Of a stretch of DNA of 64,000 nt, positions 32,056 through 40,205 are shown piece after piece; position 1 is the stretch's first letter; every line of letters starts with the position of its first letter. The DNA is from DAIQNV01 sp038748775 (GTDB lineage Bacteria; Planctomycetota; Phycisphaerae; Phycisphaerales; UBA1924): NCBI GenBank assembly GCA_038748775.1, contig JBCDIT010000013.1, positions 48,230 through 112,229 on the forward strand. Reading direction: 5' to 3'. Below the pieces are notes generated by a model. It made no database searches. It worked only from the letters and a program-made list of their open reading frames with translations, and was not told the DNA's origin. A program made the translations under genes and the position numbers.

Positions 32056-32757
32056 ATGCGCCACCGCAAGGCCGGCTACAAGCTCGGACGCACCTCGACG
32101 CACCGTCAGGCGATGCTTCGCAACATGGCCGCGTCGCTCTTCGAGCACGGCCAGATCACGACCACGCTGCCCAAGGCCAAGGCCCTGCAGCCATTCGTTG
32201 AAAAGATCGTGACGAAGGCCAAGCGGGGCGACCTGCACGCCCGCCGTCGCGTCATCCAGATGCTGGGTGGCGACCGTCGCGCGTTCGCGTGGAGTCATAT
32301 CCCAAAGAACGCGACCGAGGACGAGCGTGAGGCGGTAGACAGCCTCCGCAACCGTGCAAGCCAGTACTTTGACATCCCGGCTTCTGATCAGGTCGAGCGG
32401 AACCGCTACGGCGAGCTCCGCCGGGCTCCGAAGCTGGTGCGGCACATCTTCGACAACGTCGCGCCGCGTTTCGACGGCCGAGAGGGTGGCTACACCCGCA
32501 TCATCAAGCTTGGGCGCCACCGTCTGGGCGATGCCGGTGAGATCGTGCTGATCCAGTTTGTCGGGGCTGAGGAAGGCCCGGAGATCGGTGGACGCCCGTC
32601 GGGGCGTCGTCGCCAGGCCGATAAGCGGACCGCCTTCGCGGCCAAGCTCCGTAAGCCCGAGTCAGAAGAAGCCGCCGCGCCAGCAGCGGAGGCGCCGATC
32701 GAGGCGACCGACGCTCCGGCTGAAGACGCCGGCTCGGAAGAGTCCAAGAGCGAGTAA
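32056..32757 (+). CDS. rplQ: 50S ribosomal protein L17 with long C-terminal extension
   Basis: A 233-residue L17; the usual length is 115-130. The core MRHRKAGYKLGRTSTHRQAMLRNMAASLFEHGQITTTLPKAKALQPFVEKIVTKAK is canonical, and residues 70-175 include the YTRIIKLGRHRLGDAGEIVLIQFV strand pair. After about residue 175 a basic, then acidic Ala/Glu-rich tail is added (EAPIEATDAPAEDAGSEESKSE). Last gene of the superoperon, directly before a strong terminator. Confidence 0.95.
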   Translation: MRHRKAGYKLGRTSTHRQAMLRNMAASLFEHGQITTTLPKAKALQPFVEKIVTKAKRGDLHARRRVIQMLGGDRRAFAWSHIPKNATEDEREAVDSLRNRASQYFDIPASDQVERNRYGELRRAPKLVRHIFDNVAPRFDGREGGYTRIIKLGRHRLGDAGEIVLIQFVGAEEGPEIGGRPSGRRRQADKRTAFAAKLRKPESEEAAAPAAEAPIEATDAPAEDAGSEESKSE

Positions 32758-32780
32758 CCCTCGCCGTATCCAACGACTTG

Positions 32781-32814
32781 GCACGCCCGCGACTTGCGGG
32801 CGTGCTTTCTTTTT
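32781..32814 (+). terminator. Intrinsic terminator closing the ribosomal superoperon
   Basis: A perfect 10-bp stem (GCACGCCCGC 32781-32790 with its complement 32796-32805), a 5-nt loop GACTT and TTTCTTTTT at 32806-32814. It is 23 nt after the rplQ stop. Confidence 0.93.
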
Positions 32815-32923
32815 GGGGAAGGAGAGGGTCGCTTCGAGCTCTGACGATCAACGCTCAAGACGTCTCGCCGGAGCTCGGCTTTCTTGATCATCGGAGCCCT
32901 CTGAGCTCGATACCATTCACGCG

Positions 32924-33958
32924 ATGCTCGACGATCTGAACTCACTGGAATCCACGGCCCTCGCGGACCTTCAAGCGGCGGGCGACGCCGCGGCGCTTGA
33001 AGAATGGCGTGTGTCCCACCTTGGCTCGAAGGGGTCGCTCCGCGGCCTCATGCCGAGAATGAAAGACGTTCCGCCCGGCCAGAAGGCCGCGGTGGGCAAG
33101 CGTCTGAACGAGGTGAAATCCGCGCTCGAGTCGGCGTTCGAGGCGAGGCAGGGCGAGCTTGGGGGCGCAGCTTCGGCCCCTTCCGGGCCGGCGCTCGACC
33201 CGACCGAACCGGGCACGGTCCTCACGACGAAGCTGGGCCGGCGACACATCATCAGCCGCGTCATTGACGAACTCACCGAGGTGTTCGGGCGGATGGGCTT
33301 CGACGTGGCGGAGGGCCCCGAACTCGAAGACGACGAGCACAACTTCGTCAAGCTCAACATCCCGCCAGAGCACCCGGCGCGGGACCCGATCGATAATTTC
33401 TACGTCGATAACCCGGAGACGAGCGTCACGCCTCGGATGCTCCGTAGCCAGACGTCAACGGTGCAGATCCGGACGATGGAGGAGGCGGTCGCAAAGGGCT
33501 TGGGGCCGCCGATCAAGATCGTGTCTCCCGGGCGGGTGTATCGGCCGGACACGGTCGACGCGACGCACAGCTTCATGTTCCATCAGATCGAAGGGCTCTA
33601 CATCGATCGCGGCGTGTCGATGGTCGATCTGAAGACGACGCTGCTCAGCTTCGCGAAAGCATACTTCGGGCCGGATGCAGAGATCCGTCTCCGCCCGAGC
33701 TTCTTCCCGTTCACAGAACCATCGGCAGAGCTCGACATGAAGATCGCGCTGAAGCCCGATCAGCCGGCCGGCTGGGTTGAGCTCGGCGGGTGTGGCATGG
33801 TCGACCCGGCGGTGCTCACAGCGTGCGGGATCGATCCGGAAGAGTGGACCGGGTACGCGTTCGGCTTCGGCGTGGAGCGCATCGCGATGGGGCGATACGG
33901 GATCCCTGATATCCGGATGCTCTTCGAGAACGACGTGCGGTTCTTGGCGCAGCTGTAA
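32924..33958 (+). CDS. pheS: Phenylalanine--tRNA ligase alpha subunit
   Basis: A 344-residue class II aminoacyl-tRNA synthetase subunit. An N-terminal coiled coil (residues about 1-85) binds tRNA-Phe. Motif 1 is ITDELTEVFGRMGFDVAEGPELEDDEHNF-like, motif 2 is SPGRVYRPDTVDATHSFMFHQIEGLYID, and motif 3 is GFGVERIAMGRYGIPDIRMLFENDVRFL. The glycine-rich VELGGCGMVDPAVL binds phenylalanine. pheT does not follow, so the beta subunit must be encoded elsewhere; the next gene is on the other strand. The rpmI-rplT genes that often precede pheS are also absent. Confidence 0.95.
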   Translation: MLDDLNSLESTALADLQAAGDAAALEEWRVSHLGSKGSLRGLMPRMKDVPPGQKAAVGKRLNEVKSALESAFEARQGELGGAASAPSGPALDPTEPGTVLTTKLGRRHIISRVIDELTEVFGRMGFDVAEGPELEDDEHNFVKLNIPPEHPARDPIDNFYVDNPETSVTPRMLRSQTSTVQIRTMEEAVAKGLGPPIKIVSPGRVYRPDTVDATHSFMFHQIEGLYIDRGVSMVDLKTTLLSFAKAYFGPDAEIRLRPSFFPFTEPSAELDMKIALKPDQPAGWVELGGCGMVDPAVLTACGIDPEEWTGYAFGFGVERIAMGRYGIPDIRMLFENDVRFLAQL

Positions 33959-33976
33959 GGCAGCCGTCGCCGGTGG

Positions 33977-34360
33977 TTAGAAGAGTCTGTGCCGTCGGAG
34001 CTTGTTCCACGCCCAGCGCACGGGCTCGCTCGCGAACCGCAGACCGCATTCCGTGCAGAGGACCTCGTCGCCGGCGTCCTCGGCGCGGTACATGCACCGC
34101 GGGCAGACGACGACGTCATCGCGATCCAGGTCTGCGCGAACGCCACGAAAGGCGAGGAGTGGCCAGGCGGCACTCGCACAGAAACTGACGACAAAGAGCA
34201 CGCTGGACAGCACAGCCATGAAGAGGCTGAGCCTGAGTTGGCTGAGGACGAACAGCACCGGGCAGGCACCGACAACGAACCAGATCGGGCGATAGGCGTT
34301 CGCGATGATCATCACTAGTGCGCGACCGCGTATTGGTGTTGGCCGTGGGCCGTTGCCCAT
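33977..34360 (-). CDS. Membrane protein with C-terminal zinc ribbon
   Basis: A 127-residue protein with two to three hydrophobic segments between about residues 22 and 75 (IWFVVGACPVLFVLSQL, SLFMAVLSSVLFVVSFCASAAW) followed by a cytosolic zinc ribbon CPRCMYRAEDAGDEVLCTECGL. No family is recognised. It shares the helices-plus-ribbon plan with the proteins at 51646-51924 and 63186-63710. An internal ATG at about 34309 is a possible shorter start. Confidence 0.65.
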   Translation of the reverse strand: MGNGPRPTPIRGRALVMIIANAYRPIWFVVGACPVLFVLSQLRLSLFMAVLSSVLFVVSFCASAAWPLLAFRGVRADLDRDDVVVCPRCMYRAEDAGDEVLCTECGLRFASEPVRWAWNKLRRHRLF

Positions 34361-34426
34361 GCGGTCTATCCTCAGAGCTCTGGAAACGCCGCCGAGTTCG
34401 TCAGAATCCGACGACGCCCGTTTACT

Positions 34427-34843
34427 CTACGCGCACCCGATGCCCTCGCCTCTGCAGTCCTTGCGCAGGCATTCATTGAACTTGATGATGGCATTGCTCT
34501 CTGCGATTCGGCGAGCGTTCTTCGCCTTGTTGGTGCAAAGAGCGTATTGCACGGCGCCGGTCGATGGTCTCAATACGAGGCATCCGCCGACTATGCACAC
34601 CGGGATCGCTGGTGCCGTGATGCCTGGTAAGGCACAAAGCACCCCACCTCCAACTCCACCTGCGCCGCAACGAGCGACCCCTTCCGCCACTGCCGTGGCG
34701 GCGCAGTCCCCAACGTCGTTCTCATACTTCAGCCGCGCGTTTGTGAGTGCCAGGTCGAGATCGTCTTTGCAGACTTGGATGCACGCCGAGTTGTCGGAAC
34801 CCCCGGCGCCTTCCGGTAGCTCGAGGCCGTAGAGCACCGGCAT
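34427..34843 (-). CDS. Cys-rich small protein with Gly-rich hydrophobic core
   Basis: A 138-residue protein of unknown family. It contains about eleven cysteines spread through ACIQVCKDDL, DCAATAVAEGVARCGAGG, VLCALPG, PVCIVGGCLVL, ALCTN and NECLRKDCRGEGIGC, and a Gly-rich hydrophobic stretch (GAGGVGGGVLCALPGITAPAIPVCIVGG) that could be membrane-active. No signal peptide is seen at ATG 34843. It lies 23 nt downstream of the sorting-tail protein gene and is probably co-transcribed with it. Confidence 0.5.
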   Translation of the reverse strand: MPVLYGLELPEGAGGSDNSACIQVCKDDLDLALTNARLKYENDVGDCAATAVAEGVARCGAGGVGGGVLCALPGITAPAIPVCIVGGCLVLRPSTGAVQYALCTNKAKNARRIAESNAIIKFNECLRKDCRGEGIGCA

Positions 34844-34866
34844 CTGATGCCCGGGTTGCGACCGGA

Positions 34867-35517
34867 TTACCGCCGGCGGCGCGTCGTCAGGAGCCCTACG
34901 CCCACGAGCACGCTGATCGCCCCCGGCGTCGGCACGGCCAGCGACACGTTGTCCAGCGCCGTCGAATCCGATCCATTGGTGTACTCGCCCCGGATGTAAA
35001 CGCCGGCGAGATCGGCAAGGATCGCGGCGATCGTCGCCTCGGAGACATCGGCGCCAGAGAGCGAACCGCTCGAGAGATCGACCGATTGCCAGCCGGCTCC
35101 GCCGAGCGTGACCGACCATGGGGTCCATTCGTCCAACTGAGGGATGACATCGGCATCGATGCCAATCGCGGCTCCGTTGGTGCTCGCACCGCCGAGGAGC
35201 ATCACGTCGGCGCGGTTCGTGACGGACGTTTGGCTTCCGACAAGGCCCAGGATGTCCCAGGACAGGTCCAGGCCAAGGCTCGCGGACTGATCGCCCAGGT
35301 ACGCCGACGAGGCGGCGAAGTACCAGATGGGGCCTTGTCGTTGGTCAACCGCGGAGACGGATCCGGCAGGATTCCCCTCGGTCCCGCTCCAAGCGAAACT
35401 CGTCGCGTCGTTGAGCGTGCCCCAGCCTTCAGCATCCGCGTCAAACGTCGAGGTGACGTTCGCGTTCCCGGTGGCTGCGATCCCGGTTCCGACAAGAAGC
35501 CCGATCCAACGGTGCAT
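34867..35517 (-). CDS. Exported protein with PEP-CTERM-like sorting tail
   Basis: A 216-residue exported protein. ATG 35517 opens a signal peptide (MHRWIGLLVGTGIAATGNA). The middle reads as a jelly-roll carbohydrate- or concanavalin-like domain (FDADAEGWGTLNDATSF, WYFAASSAYLGDQSASLGLDLSWDI, ALDNVSLAV). The C-terminus is VPTPGAISVLVGVGLLTTRRRR: a VPTPG motif, a short hydrophobic helix and a basic end, the planctomycete variant of the PEP-CTERM signal handled by exosortase. It should be displayed at the cell surface or in the matrix. No exosortase gene is in the window. Confidence 0.78.
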   Translation of the reverse strand: MHRWIGLLVGTGIAATGNANVTSTFDADAEGWGTLNDATSFAWSGTEGNPAGSVSAVDQRQGPIWYFAASSAYLGDQSASLGLDLSWDILGLVGSQTSVTNRADVMLLGGASTNGAAIGIDADVIPQLDEWTPWSVTLGGAGWQSVDLSSGSLSGADVSEATIAAILADLAGVYIRGEYTNGSDSTALDNVSLAVPTPGAISVLVGVGLLTTRRRR

Positions 35518-35684
35518 TGGAGTTCCTTTCGATTCGCGAAACATGCGCTGGATCTGCCGTAAAGCGAGCAAATCGAAGGGTTTCCGTCCGAGTAATGGAG
35601 CAACGAGTACGCTGTAGACCCGCAAACGGGCGAGCCAGTTAGACTGGGCAAGCCTGTCACTCACTCTGTGACTCAGGGGACGAC

Positions 35685-36326
35685 ATGACCGACGACACCC
35701 ACGTGCAGTCCGACGAAGTGAACGACTTTGAGCTTCTCGATGACCGTCCCGGTTGGCCGAAGACCATCGGGATCATCAGCATCGTGTTCGCCTCTCTCGC
35801 TCTGACGTGTGGGGTGCTTGGCACCGGGGCGGCGGTTGCATCTGGATCACTCATCGGTTCGGCGATGGGAGGACAGCTTGACGGTGCTCCGCCTCCGCCG
35901 TTCTCGCCGCCGGTGGACGCCATTTTCGTTGCTTCGGTTGTGTTCGGGCTCGGGCTAAACGTTCTGCTTCTGATCGCCGGTATCGGGTGTGTGAAGCGGA
36001 ACTATTCGAGCCGGAAGCTCTTCCTCGTCTACGCGCTCGCCGGCATCATCGTTGGCGGATTCGGCGCGTATGCATCGCTGCACGGTCAGGTCGAGCAGCA
36101 GAAGGCGCTCGATGCCTGGGCCGCCGATCACGGCGATACCAACGATGCCACTCGGCAGATGGCCGAACAGATCGAGCTTCAGAAGGCGTCGAGTGGGCCG
36201 ACGGCGTACATCGGCGCCGGCGTGAGTCTCGTGATTTCCGGCGCCTGGCCCTTGTTCTGTGTGATCTGGTTCGGCGCGGTCAAGGGTTCGGAGTCCGCCT
36301 GGACCGGGGTGAAGGACGACGAATAG
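35685..36326 (+). CDS. Four-helix membrane protein, unknown function
   Basis: A 213-residue protein with hydrophobic segments at about residues 25-58, 80-103, 111-130 and 175-197, a Pro-rich loop (DGAPPPPFSPP) and a charged loop between the last two helices (GQVEQQKALDAWAADHGDTNDATRQMAEQIELQK). No family is recognised. It starts at ATG 35685, divergent from the sorting-tail gene, and precedes the SDR gene by 56 nt. Confidence 0.65.
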   Translation: MTDDTHVQSDEVNDFELLDDRPGWPKTIGIISIVFASLALTCGVLGTGAAVASGSLIGSAMGGQLDGAPPPPFSPPVDAIFVASVVFGLGLNVLLLIAGIGCVKRNYSSRKLFLVYALAGIIVGGFGAYASLHGQVEQQKALDAWAADHGDTNDATRQMAEQIELQKASSGPTAYIGAGVSLVISGAWPLFCVIWFGAVKGSESAWTGVKDDE

Positions 36327-36382
36327 CCGGCTTCGGGCGAATCGCCGGCGGGGGAATCTCCGAAGATCGGGTGGGAGGTGTC

Positions 36383-37129
36383 ATGCCCGAATCTTCACCC
36401 GTGTATCTGCTGCTCGGGGGTGCCGGTGGCCAAGGTTTCGCCCTCACCCGTCGTCTGCTCGATCGAGGGGCGACGGTGGTCGCGGCGTCGCGTGATTCCG
36501 AGCGTCTCGAGGCCTATCGCGCCGAGACGGGGGCTCACGTCAAGCAGTGCGACGCAACTGAGTTTGGTGCCGTTGAGTCACTTGTGGCTTCGGTCATCGA
36601 GGAGCACGGTGCGATCGACGGCGCTGCGAATCTCGCAGGGAGCATCGTGATCAAACCGGCCCACATGGTCACCGAGGACGAGTACCAGCAGACGATGGAC
36701 CTCAACGCAAAGACGGCGTTCGCGCTCGTTAGGGCCGTTGGGCGTCACATGGCCAAGGCCAAGTCGGGGAGTATCGTGCTTCTGTCGAGCTGCGCCGCAA
36801 GGACAGGGCTCGTGGCACACGAAGCGATCGCCGCGGCCAAGGGCGCGGTCATCGGGCTGACCCAGTCTGCCGCGGCCAGCCTTGCGCCCTCCGGGGTCAG
36901 AGTGAACTGCGTTGCGCCGGGGCTTGTCGATACCCCGATGGCCGAGCGGCTGACGAAGTCGGAAGCGGCACGGAAGGCGAGCGAGGCGTTGCATCCGTTG
37001 GGCCGTCTAGGGGTCGCCGAAGACACGGCGCCGGTGATCGACTGGCTGCTGGGGCCCGAATCTGCCTGGACCACCGGTCAGGTGATCGGCGTCGACGGCG
37101 GTCTCGCGGCGATCAAAGGCAAGGGGTGA
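36383..37129 (+). CDS. SDR-fold protein lacking the catalytic Tyr
   Basis: A 248-residue Rossmann-fold protein of the short-chain dehydrogenase/reductase superfamily. The nucleotide motif is LLGGAGGQGFAL, NLAGS matches the NNAG position, the Ser strand is VLLSSCAARTG and the end is VDGGLAAIKG. The active-site YxxxK is replaced: HEAIAAAKG places Ile149 where Tyr should be, with Lys153 kept. It is therefore an atypical SDR that may bind NAD(P) without standard oxidoreductase chemistry. It heads a tight run with the membrane-redox gene (7 nt), the 4-TM protein and the photolyase. Confidence 0.82.
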   Translation: MPESSPVYLLLGGAGGQGFALTRRLLDRGATVVAASRDSERLEAYRAETGAHVKQCDATEFGAVESLVASVIEEHGAIDGAANLAGSIVIKPAHMVTEDEYQQTMDLNAKTAFALVRAVGRHMAKAKSGSIVLLSSCAARTGLVAHEAIAAAKGAVIGLTQSAAASLAPSGVRVNCVAPGLVDTPMAERLTKSEAARKASEALHPLGRLGVAEDTAPVIDWLLGPESAWTTGQVIGVDGGLAAIKGKG

Positions 37130-37136
37130 GCGTGCG

Positions 37137-38174
37137 ATGCGCCTCGTAAACGACGACAACACGGCCCCGCTGTGGATGACGCGTTGGCTTCAGGCGGCTG
37201 GCATCTACAACGTCCTCTGGGGGGCGTTGACGGTGCTGTATCCGAACTGGTTGTTTGACGCGACCGGGTTGGAGCCGCCGACCTATCCGTTCATCTGGCA
37301 GTGCGTCGGCATGATCGTCGGCGTCTACGGGGTAGGCTACTGGATCGCCGCGGCGGATCCGTTCCGGCACTGGCCGATCACGCTGGTCGGCTTTCTGGGC
37401 AAACTCTTCGGGCCTATCGGGTACGCCTCAGGCGTCGCAGCGGCGGCGCTCGGGCTGGACGGGCTGCCCTTTGTCGCGGCGGTTCCGATCGAGTTTGGAG
37501 TGACGATCCCCACGAACGATCTGATTTGGTGGATCCCATTCGCGTTCATTCTCTTGGGGGCGTTGAAGGCGTCCTCGCTCGGTTCGCCCGCTCAGGCGAC
37601 GAATATCCGGACGGCGATGCACGACGCTCGGACGAGCGATGATCGGTCGGTGCTTGAAGTCTCCGAAGAGGCACCGGCGTTGCTCGTCTTCCTGAGGCAC
37701 GCCGGCTGTACCTTTTGCAAAGAAGCACTCGCCGATCTCTCGTCGAAGAAGGCGGAGATTGATGCTTCGGGGGCGAGGCTCGTGCTCGTGCACATGTCGA
37801 CGGCCGAGTCGATGGCTTCGGTTGCTTCGTCGTACGGGTTGTCCGGAGCGATACTCGTTTCCGATCCTGATCGAAAGCTCTATCGCAGTTTCGAGCTCGG
37901 TCGAGGTTCATGGACACAGCTTTTCGGGCTCCGCGTTTGGCTTCGAGGTGCGGCCGCGACGATGAAGGGGCACTTGGTGGGGCGGCTCGAGGGTGACGGG
38001 TTCCAGATGCCCGGTGCGTTCTTGGTGCATCGAGGGATGATCGTTCATGCGTACCGGCACGCGACGGCGGCGGATCGACCCGATTACGTCGGTCTCGCTT
38101 GTGCCCCTGCTGTGGGGTCGGGTAACCCATCGGAATCGGCTGCCGCTGGACGCGTCGGTCCGAGCATCGCATGA
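37137..38174 (+). CDS. Membrane-anchored thioredoxin-fold redox protein (SelL/AhpC-TSA-like)
   Basis: A 345-residue fusion. Residues about 14-145 hold four hydrophobic segments (AGIYNVLWGALTVLYP, WQCVGMIVGVYGVGYWIAA, ITLVGFLGKLFGPIG, IWWIPFAFILLGAL). Residues about 165-320 are a peroxiredoxin-like fold with C191-T-F-C194 in FLRHAGCTFCKEALADL, followed by ILVSDPDRKLYRSFELGRGSW and GAFLVHRGMIVHAYRH, as in the AhpC/TSA2-SelL group, which in some planctomycetes uses selenocysteine at these positions. It should reduce a disulfide or peroxide at the membrane. It overlaps the next gene by ATGA. Confidence 0.82.
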   Translation: MRLVNDDNTAPLWMTRWLQAAGIYNVLWGALTVLYPNWLFDATGLEPPTYPFIWQCVGMIVGVYGVGYWIAAADPFRHWPITLVGFLGKLFGPIGYASGVAAAALGLDGLPFVAAVPIEFGVTIPTNDLIWWIPFAFILLGALKASSLGSPAQATNIRTAMHDARTSDDRSVLEVSEEAPALLVFLRHAGCTFCKEALADLSSKKAEIDASGARLVLVHMSTAESMASVASSYGLSGAILVSDPDRKLYRSFELGRGSWTQLFGLRVWLRGAAATMKGHLVGRLEGDGFQMPGAFLVHRGMIVHAYRHATAADRPDYVGLACAPAVGSGNPSESAAAGRVGPSIA

Positions 38175-38629
38175 CCCAGCCTTTCGTAGAGCTTGCCGCG
38201 TACGGGCACGCTCTCGCGACCTGCCTCATGGCGGGGCTCGTGTGGTTTGTGCAAGTGGTGCACTATCCGCTCTTCGCTCGTGTCGGCGCGGAGCAGTTCA
38301 AGACGTATGAGTCGGCTCACCAGTCCCGAACGACACTGGTTGTGGCGCCGTTGATGCTGTCCGAGGCCGCGCTCGGCGTGGTGTTGCTCTTCGTGCGTCC
38401 CGATGGTGTGGGTGTGTGGCTGTTGGGAGCGAACGCCGGCCTGCTCGCGGCGGTGTGGGCCCTGACCTTCTTGGCCGCGGTCCCCATGCACGCGAAGCTG
38501 TCGGCGGGCTTCGATGAGGGAACGCACGCCCGACTCGTCGCAGTCAACTGGCCCCGCACCATCGCGTGGACGGCGAAGTGCATCACGGCGTTGCTCATCG
38601 CCCGTGAAACCTCGCTCGGGGTTGCGTGA
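38171..38629 (+). CDS. Four-TM membrane protein, DUF1772-like
   Basis: A 152-residue membrane protein: helices at about residues 7-28, 56-76, 82-104 and 130-146. Conserved-looking polar bits include WFVQVVHYPLFARVG, FKTYESAHQSRTT and VNWPRTIAW. Related short membrane proteins are often found beside photolyases and SDRs in bacterial gene clusters. It is coupled at both ends: ATGA with the redox protein, TGATG with the photolyase. Confidence 0.7.
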   Translation: MTQPFVELAAYGHALATCLMAGLVWFVQVVHYPLFARVGAEQFKTYESAHQSRTTLVVAPLMLSEAALGVVLLFVRPDGVGVWLLGANAGLLAAVWALTFLAAVPMHAKLSAGFDEGTHARLVAVNWPRTIAWTAKCITALLIARETSLGVA

Positions 38630-40194
38630 TGGGTGGCGCGTTCCCGCGTCTGAACGATGCGAAGAAAGCCCGAAGGCTCGTGGTCGTCTTTGGCGACCAA
38701 CTCGACGCCTCGTTCGGGCCCCTCGCGGACCTCGACAAGACCAGAGACGTCGTCCTGATGATGGAGACCGACGAGGAACAACGCTACGTCCGGTCTCACA
38801 AGCAGCGGACGGCGTTGTTCTTTTCAGCAATGAGACACTTCGCGGCCGACCTTGCCGATTCGGGGGTGCGCGTCCGGTACGTCTGTGCCAACGATCGGGG
38901 CAATCTCCAGAGTTTCGACGAAGAAGTCGGGCGGGCGATCGCGAAGCTCCGTCCTGAGTCGGTGCACTGTGTCCATCCCGGAGAGTGGCGTGTGCTGCGA
39001 ACGGTCGAGGCTTGGAGGGATCGGGTACCCGTCGAGATCCACGAAGACGAGCATTTCTTCACGCCGATCGACCGGTTTCAATCCTGGGCCGAAGGTCGAA
39101 AGCAGTTCACGATGGAGTACTTCTATCGCGAGCAACGAAAGCGGTTCGACGTCCTCATGGACTCCGATGGCAAATCACCGCTCGGTGGTGCGTGGAACTA
39201 CGACAAGGACAACCGAGAGGCGTTCAAGGTCACGCCCAACCCGCCAAAGCCTTACACTCCGCGTCTGACCGAGATCACCAAGGAAGTGCTCGATCTCGTC
39301 GAGGCGCGATACCCGGACAACCCCGGCTCGATCGAGGGGTTCCGATGGCCGGTGACCCGCGACCAGGCGCGGCGGGCGCTCGATGACTTCATCGAGCACC
39401 GGCTTCGGCTCTTTGGGAAGTATGAAGACGCGATGTGGACCGAGCAGCCGTTTCTCTACCACTCGCTGCTGAGTCCATCGGGGAACCTCAAACTGCTGAA
39501 TCCACGCGAGTGTGTCGAGGAAGCGGAGCGGGCTTACGAAGACGGAGTTGCACCGCTGAACGCGGTTGAGGGCTTCGTGCGACAGTGGCTCGGGTGGCGT
39601 GAGTTCATCCGGGGCGTCTACTGGACGCAGGGCCCGGATTACCCGAATCGAAACGGGCTCGATCAGCATGGAACGCTTCCCGACTTCTTCTGGACCGGAG
39701 ATTCGGACATGGCCTGCCTTGCCGACTGCGTCGGTGTGGTGATCGACCATGGGTTTGCCCATCACGTCCCCCGATTGATGGTCATGGGGAACTTCGCGAT
39801 GCTTGCAGGGGTTCATCCGCGGGAGGTCGCCGACTGGTACCTCGCGATGTTCGTTGATGCGGTCGACTGGGCGAGCAACCCCAACACGATCGGGATGTCG
39901 CAGCACGCCGATCACGGCGTCGTCGGCACGAAGCCGTATGCCGCGTCGGGAAAGTACATCTCAAGAATGTCGAACTACTGCGAGCAGTGTCGCTACAAGA
40001 TAAGCAAACGGACCGGTGACGACGCGTGCCCTTTCAATGTGTTCTTCTGGGACTTTCTGTTCCGGCACGGCGATCGGTTCGAGGGCAACAACCGCATGGC
40101 GATGATGCTCAAGAACGCGGAGCGCATCTCGTCAGAAGAACGCGTCGAGATCACGTCGAGCGCCGCGTCACTTCGCGGAAGGTTGGGTGTCTGA
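38629..40194 (+). CDS. FeS-type cryptochrome/photolyase (bacterial (6-4) photolyase-like)
   Basis: A 521-residue flavoprotein of the FeS-BCP/PhrB group, which repairs (6-4) photoproducts by blue light. RLVVVFGDQLDASF is the family start. The C-terminal FAD domain has FVRQWLGWREFIRGVYW, GFAHHVPRLMVMGNFAML, VDWASNPNTIGMSQHADHGVVGTKPYAASGKYI. The cluster cysteines are CLADC (one of them) plus C451-E-Q-C454 and C467 in ACPFN, as expected for a 4Fe-4S cluster. Last gene of the SDR/redox/4-TM/photolyase run; it converges on the TpsA gene 11 nt away. Confidence 0.92.
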   Translation: MGGAFPRLNDAKKARRLVVVFGDQLDASFGPLADLDKTRDVVLMMETDEEQRYVRSHKQRTALFFSAMRHFAADLADSGVRVRYVCANDRGNLQSFDEEVGRAIAKLRPESVHCVHPGEWRVLRTVEAWRDRVPVEIHEDEHFFTPIDRFQSWAEGRKQFTMEYFYREQRKRFDVLMDSDGKSPLGGAWNYDKDNREAFKVTPNPPKPYTPRLTEITKEVLDLVEARYPDNPGSIEGFRWPVTRDQARRALDDFIEHRLRLFGKYEDAMWTEQPFLYHSLLSPSGNLKLLNPRECVEEAERAYEDGVAPLNAVEGFVRQWLGWREFIRGVYWTQGPDYPNRNGLDQHGTLPDFFWTGDSDMACLADCVGVVIDHGFAHHVPRLMVMGNFAMLAGVHPREVADWYLAMFVDAVDWASNPNTIGMSQHADHGVVGTKPYAASGKYISRMSNYCEQCRYKISKRTGDDACPFNVFFWDFLFRHGDRFEGNNRMAMMLKNAERISSEERVEITSSAASLRGRLGV

Positions 40195-40205
40195 GGAAAG
40201 CCGAA

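Noticed and set aside
31039..32520. 493-aa minus-strand frame
   Set aside because: Shadow of rpoA and rplQ.
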